Positions 8,446-12,140 of a stretch of DNA of 12,140 nucleotides are shown here, piece by piece (the stretch's first letter is position 1; each line of letters begins with the position of its first letter). Source of the stretch: Thalassiosira profunda (lineage: Eukaryota > Bacillariophyta > Thalassiosirophyceae > Thalassiosirales > Thalassiosiraceae); NCBI GenBank assembly GCA_036939355.1, contig JALLAP010003568.1, positions 1-12,140 of the forward strand. Reading direction: 5' to 3'. The position numbers were made by a program, and so were the translations under genes. Below the pieces are notes generated by a model, which was not told where the DNA came from, ran no database searches, and saw only the letters and a list, made by a program, of their open reading frames with translations.

Positions 8446-9035
8446 GGTTGCTGTGGTGGTGGTGGGGGAGGGGAAGAGGAGGGTGGTGGTGATGAGGGGG
8501 GGTGCTTGATGGTTCACGTCCGCGGCCTGGAGGGGGTCGGCGCGGCGGGCCGGGCATGAGGCGACCTGGAATGAAAAGAGGGCGGATTTGGCGTCCCAAA
8601 AAGGAAACGAAATACATAACAATTTTTTCCTACGTTAGGTGACACTTTCATGTGGGACAAACAACTATTTGCAAGCAAGGCGGTTTGGTTGCAAAGGTAC
8701 TTTTGTTTCGGCGGGAAATGAAGTTTCACACGCGAAGTTTGTCGCGTGAAGTTTCATTACACCAAAGTGCTCGTTTCATATCGAGGCGGCGAGCCAGCTG
8801 TGATGCTGCCTGCTCTGCAGCCGAGGCCCAGCCGTCCCCATCACAACTCCCGCGCCATCCATTAAGCGCGCTCTGAGCGGTGTGGAACGAGGGTGGTGCA
8901 CCGTCGGCCGCAGGGATACGTGGGCTCGAGTGAAGAAGTGACCCCCCACATATCACACCCATCACTCGGCGGATTTCGCATCACAAACGATCACATCATA
9001 TTGTAGGCGCACGGGTGCCATCGAACAGCACCAAG
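8446..9035. promoter_or_regulatory. Divergent promoter between Sin3 (-) and the acidic protein gene (+)
   Basis: This 590-nt spacer separates two divergently transcribed genes, so it should contain both promoters. Near Sin3 the minus strand has a CT/CCA-rich tract ending in acceptor-like CAG sites (8453-8451 and 8568-8566), consistent with a leader intron. No clear TATA box was assigned. The central part holds the 14-nt-phased GAAGTTT array listed separately. No protein-coding segment is recognisable. Confidence 0.6.
8715..8755. promoter_or_regulatory. Heat-shock-element-like array, three GAAGTTT at 14-nt spacing
   Basis: GAAGTTT occurs at 8720, 8734 and 8748, exactly 14 nt apart. The first and third are GAAGTTTC, which fits the heat-shock-element unit pair GAAnnTTC; another GAA is at 8715. 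A perfect 7-bp inverted repeat (CACGCGA at 8729-8735, TCGCGTG at 8742-8748) is embedded in the array. It lies roughly 275-310 nt from both start codons, so it could serve either gene. HSF binding is inferred from motif shape only. Confidence 0.5.
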
Positions 9036-10416
9036 ATGCGCAGCCCTCTTTTGAGAGCGATCGTGGCAGCGGCTGTAACTGGCGTGGGCGCCGCCGCGAG
9101 ATTCTTGCCGCGGAGGCATACCAGGATACCCTATACCGCGCGGCCCGCGGCATTCGGCACGAGACGCATCTCGATCCTCCGCGGTGGGGCTGACAACGAC
9201 GCCGAGGAAGACTTCTGGCAAGAGGAGATACGCAGGACGAAGGCATTTTACGGTGCGCCGACGTCAAAAGCGAAGGAGGTACTTATCAATGGCAGACAAC
9301 CGGAGGTGGAAAATGCCGGGGAGGAGGAGGCGTTTGCGGTGGATGATGATATGGGCGAGGACGAGACGGTATTTGGAAACGCTCACACTGAGAGCTCAAT
9401 TGATGAAGAGGGATCAGATATTGACGAAGTCGGAGAAGAGTCATACCTGGCAGAAAGCGTTGACAGAGGAGAATTGGACGTTGACAAAGATGAATCGTTT
9501 ATCGAAGCTGGCAGTGTCGAGACGGAAAACGCAGGAGAGGAGGAGGCGTGGGAGGTGCAAGGCGTGATGATCGACGCAGAAGACGAGACGGTGGCAAATC
9601 AAAGAAGAGATAGGTCGACAGCAAACGATGAAGCTGAAAGAATTGGTGCCGAAGAAGAGACGCAGTCGCAAGGAGCTGAAACAGATCCGACTGTCACCGT
9701 TGAGAAAGGCGAAGATCAACTAGAACATATCAATGCCGAGACAGAAAATGCCGGAGAGGAGGAAGCGTGGGAGGTGGAGGATGTGATGGATGATGCGGNA
9801 TATCAATGCCGAGACAGAAAATGCCGGAGAGGAGGAAGCGTGGGAGGTGGAGGATGTGATGGATGATGCGGAGGATGATATGGTAGCAAATCAAGAGGAG
9901 GAAGACTTGTTGGTCGCCGAAGAATCTAATGGCAATGCAGAGGATGCGTCAGGTGCAGAAGTGGAGGTTCTTGCTGTCGATGCAAGCGACGAGCTCCGAT
10001 TCTATAGCAGCATCGACTCGGACGTGAGCAACATCGACGACAACACGACACCAAAGGGGGGCATCGCGTCACTTGCAAATGGAATCCGAAAGAAAGTATC
10101 AGCTTTGCTCACCGGCAAAGACCCACAATCACTGCTGATTGTGACTCTGTCGGCCGGGGCGGCTCTGTTGGCGCTTTTCCGCCCTCGCGATCCAGAAACG
10201 GCGCAAACGGTTGACACGACATCGAGTATCGAGATCCCAACGTCAGATATGAGTGCAATTAGCATCCTCTCCGAAGAGGAAAAGGAAGAGGACTTTAACC
10301 AAGAGATGGATGACAAAGCTCCCCCCGCATTGGAAGTGGCTGATCATAATCTGGACGAATCGTGGCTCGACAAACTGATTTCATTGGTGCTTAAGCCTTT
10401 CGGAGGCGGGGCATGA
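9036..10416 (+). CDS. Acidic repeat protein with signal/transit-like N-terminus and one membrane segment; function unknown
   Basis: Single exon; the raw frame is broken by the duplication at N9799, and repair gives 435 aa. ATG 9036 is preferred (AAGATGC context, and the signal sequence starts at once). Residues 1-21 (MRSPLLRAIVAAAVTGVGAA and one further Ala) look like a signal peptide. Residues 22-50 are basic and hydroxylated with Phe at 23, resembling the transit part of secondary-plastid presequences, ending at LRGGA. The body is very Glu/Asp-rich with three repeats headed by ENAGEEEA(F/W) at residues 92, 164 and 237, a period of 72-73 aa. Residues 341-357 (SLLIVTLSAGAALLALF) form one membrane helix. 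A second acidic segment and a possible amphipathic C-terminal helix (LDKLISLVLKPFGG) follow. No known domain was recognised. Location is inferred as plastid envelope/thylakoid or the endomembrane system. Confidence 0.8.
9309..9830 (+). repeat. Heads of three diverged 72-73-aa repeats
   Basis: Head modules begin at 9309 (ENAGEEEAFAV), 9525 (ENAGEEEAWEVQGVMIDAED) and 9744 (ENAGEEEAWEVEDVMDDAED). The spacings are 216 and 219 nt. The heads are strongly conserved and the rest of each unit has diverged while staying acidic. Units 2 and 3 also share VANQ after the head; unit 1 has a related EDETVFGN. The apparent extra head after N9799 is an assembly copy. Confidence 0.8.
9727..9871. repeat. Assembly duplication: 72-nt overlap, N at 9799
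   Basis: 9727-9798 and 9800-9871 are identical around a single N. Removing one copy plus N joins the two halves of the acidic-protein frame in register (436 codons with stop). The duplication covers the head of the third ENAGEEEAWEV repeat, so it could be mistaken for an extra natural repeat. Confidence 0.92.
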
Positions 10417-10494
10417 TGAGTACGTATTGTGCGAATGTTGTATTTGTTCGGTGTTAACGCAAAGAGTGGTGTTTGCGATAAAGAAGCAGCTGAT
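10417..10494. other. 78-nt convergent intergenic spacer
   Basis: The stop of the acidic protein gene (10414-10416, plus) and the stop of the ISWI gene (10497-10495, minus) are only 78 nt apart. Their 3'UTRs almost certainly overlap as antisense RNAs unless both are extremely short. No obvious AATAAA signal is present. Confidence 0.7.
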
Positions 10495-12140
10495 TCAGCC
10501 CGTCTTCAGCTTCTTCGACGACCCCTCGCCACCCTCATCGTCGTAGGAGGTCATCGATGAATTCATTTCACTCGTATGGGTGCCTTCCCCGTCCGAGTCC
10601 CCCGATTTGGCCTCCAGCATAGCCTTTCTCGCCTTTTCCTTCTCAGCATCGGCCCGTGCCTTTGTCTCCTGCTGTTCCTGCCAAAGAACCTCGTCCGCCT
10701 CCTTGGCTTCTTCCCAACCGTCTGGCCTGTCCTCCTCGGGCAACATGTGGTAGAGTCGAGGTCGAAGGAAGAACCTCACTGCCCTCCCCTTACCAGTATA
10801 CTTTGGCGGCTTTGGAACACAAGCCGGCTTGTCCTTTGTGGTCATCTCGGAGAATTTCTTGGTGGCCTGGCGCTGGCTGGTTTCGGGGTGGTCGTTGCAA
10901 AAGTCTGCGATGAGCTCCGCCCTCTTGATTGTGCCCCCAGCCGATATCAGCCGGCAAAACTCCGGAATCAGTCGTTCTGGCAACGACATGGGGACGGAAC
11001 CCTTGGACGCTCCAGCAGGTTTCTTGTAATCGGGCGACGACTCCAGAGCAATATTCCAACCCTTCTTCCGTCCAGGCTTCTTTCGCTCCTTCAGAGGCAC
11101 CAGCTTGTGCGAACTGTGCGACGGTTTCCCGCTTTTGGTTGGCTCGGGATAGTCCTTGACGGTGGGCACGTGAATCATCTCCTCTTCGATCATCTCTCTG
11201 CGAACAGATCGTCTCTTGGCGCACATTTTCCTCGTGCCCGCGTCGAGGCAGAACTGCAGGTCACAAACATGTCAGTCAAACAGTAATCAGTTGGCTGGAT
11301 GAAAAGTCGAGAGGCGAAACTCACTCTGCATTCGCCACACTCTGGAATGACGAGCACGGCCTTGTTGATCTTCGCCTCCAGTTCTACACCGTAGCCCTTT
11401 CCTGCCGTGTTGCGACCGGCCTTGGGTCCACCCGCCTTCAGGGTGATGTGGCTGTAGTTGACATACTGGTCACCCGCGTAGATGCGCTCTTTGACCTCTT
11501 CCGCCATCATCCGGCATCCACGCACCTGAGTCTCCACCTCGCGAAGGCCGTCGATGCACTTTTGCTTTTCCTTCAGATACTCGTCCAACGTTTCGATGCC
11601 CTGCTTGACAAACGACTCGATGGGAGGAGCGGGTTCCCCCTGCAACTCCATCATCTTCGCCTCGCTCTCCCACGCTTCCATGCTCTTGATGGCCGCTAGG
11701 GCGACCTCCGCATCTTTGACGGCCTGCGGCTTGAGCAAGGCCAGCTTCTTCTCCCGGGTCTCAAGCTCCTTCTCCATCATTTTCATTCTATAATCGCAGC
11801 GCCTGGCGATATCTTCCAAGTTCATGCCCTGGACGGTGTGCTGAAACAGCAAGTTCGTGTCGTTGCGAATCTCCTCTCGGATCGCGTTCCAGTTGCCATA
11901 TCCGTGCTTGACGACGCCACAGAGGATCGCCCGGTCTTGCTCCAGCACGAAGTGAGACGTTCCCTTGTTCGAAAAGGTCATGTCCGTCTCCGGGTTGTCA
12001 AAGGTCTGCACGAACTTGCGCAACAGCGCCTCTTGCTGGCGCTTCTTTTTAATCTTCTCCTCTCCCTTCTCAATCTGGGCCTTGAGGCGCTCCCATTCGT
12101 CGGACTTGAGCTCCGTCGGCCCATACTCCCAAAAGGCCAC
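10495..12140 (-). CDS. ISWI: ISWI-type SNF2 chromatin remodeler, C-terminal part (partial)
   Basis: Exons 12140-11325 and 11253-10495 give 524 aa of C-terminus; the frame is open through the right edge. It opens with AFWEYGPTELKSDEWERLKA and QIEKGEEKI, matching the spacer helix between SANT and SLIDE in SNF2H/ISWI (VFWERCNEL...AQIERGEARI). SLIDE follows at about 62-125 (LEQDRAILCGVVKHGYGNW, RRCDYRMKMMEKE), then a long charged coiled-coil-like region (about 115-225). After that comes a tail absent from typical ISWI: a CXXC-like finger with Cys 268, 271, 274 and 283, a basic AT-hook-like patch (KERKKPGRKKG, 328-338), a winged-helix-like domain (363-443) and a charged C-terminus. The family slides nucleosomes in the nucleus using ATP; SLIDE contacts linker DNA. 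The ATPase, HAND and SANT domains should lie beyond 12140. Confidence 0.92.
11254..11324 (-). other. ISWI intron (71 nt, phase 0) splitting the zinc finger
   Basis: The donor is AGA|GTGAGT (GT at 11324-11323) and the acceptor GTGACCTGCAG (CAG at 11256-11254). Splicing joins ECGECR to FCLDAGTRKMC, putting the third and fourth Cys next to the first two. The intron sits between Cys 2 and Cys 3 of the finger. Reading on through it would end at a stop near 11190. Confidence 0.88.

Noticed and set aside
7012..8559. Long plus-strand open frame (about 515 codons) opposite Sin3
   Set aside because: It is antisense to clear PAH1/PAH2 coding sequence, crosses the N7204 artefact and is Arg/Pro-rich with no domain. 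It stays open because the DNA is so G/C-rich.
8446..8622. 59-residue N-terminal extension of Sin3 from an ATG at 8622
   Set aside because: The frame is open, but the sequence is UTR-like (CT/ACC-rich with acceptor-like CAG sites) and the ATG at 8445 sits just before PAH1. An upstream coding exon is not excluded.
8720..8754. CRISPR-like repeat array
   Set aside because: The repeats are 7 nt with 7-nt spacers, three copies only, in a eukaryotic promoter; a transcription-factor site array explains them better.
9015..9035. GTG at 9015 as start of the acidic protein
   Set aside because: Nuclear genes rarely start at GTG. The ATG at 9036 has good context and directly precedes the signal-like hydrophobic stretch.
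9727..9871. An extra, fourth acidic repeat in the membrane protein
   Set aside because: The two copies are identical over exactly 72 nt around an N, as at the two Sin3 gaps, and they break the frame. Natural repeats here are diverged and spaced by 216-219 nt.

Overview
This window looks like nuclear DNA from a eukaryotic microbe, most likely a photosynthetic stramenopile such as a diatom or relative. The evidence is short canonical introns (71-94 nt, GTGAGT/GTAAGT donors, CAG acceptors, some with pyrimidine tracts), compact intergenic spaces, eIF4G, Sin3 and ISWI homologues, and a protein whose N-terminus resembles a secondary-plastid signal plus transit peptide. The lineage is an inference; no rRNA or barcode gene is present.

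Layout, left to right. (1) Positions 1-105 may hold part of an exon of an unidentified minus-strand gene. (2) 106-819 has no recognisable gene. (3) 820-3776, minus, three exons: an eIF4G-type translation initiation scaffold (932 aa) with MIF4G and MA3 domains and two tandem PAM2-like motifs at its extreme N-terminus. (4) 3777-4439, eIF4G promoter/5'UTR and Sin3 3' flank. (5) 4440-8445, minus, three exons: a Sin3 corepressor scaffold (1226 aa after repair of two assembly artefacts) with PAH1, PAH2, PAH3, the HDAC-interaction domain, the Sin3 C-terminal region and an unusual inserted small-barrel-like segment. (6) 8446-9035, divergent promoter with a phased heat-shock-element-like array. (7) 9036-10416, plus, single exon: an acidic, repeat-bearing, probably secretory/plastid-targeted single-pass membrane protein of unknown function (435 aa after repair). 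(8) 10495-12140, minus, two exons: the C-terminal part of an ISWI-type chromatin remodeler (SLIDE region), extended by a single-zinc CXXC-like finger and a winged-helix-like domain. Its ATPase lies beyond the right edge.

The sequence contains three identical-looking assembly faults. A single N (6624, 7204, 9799) is flanked on both sides by the same 72-nt sequence. Each adds 73 nt and shifts the frame. Removing one copy plus the N restores a continuous frame, with matching splice phases, in every affected gene. Naive gene prediction would therefore break Sin3 twice and the acidic protein once.

Sin3 (with histone deacetylase) and ISWI both act on chromatin, and eIF4G acts in cytoplasmic translation. 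I see no evidence that the neighbours form one system. The most novel points are the ISWI tail, the Sin3 insertion, the tandem PAM2 motifs and the promoter array.
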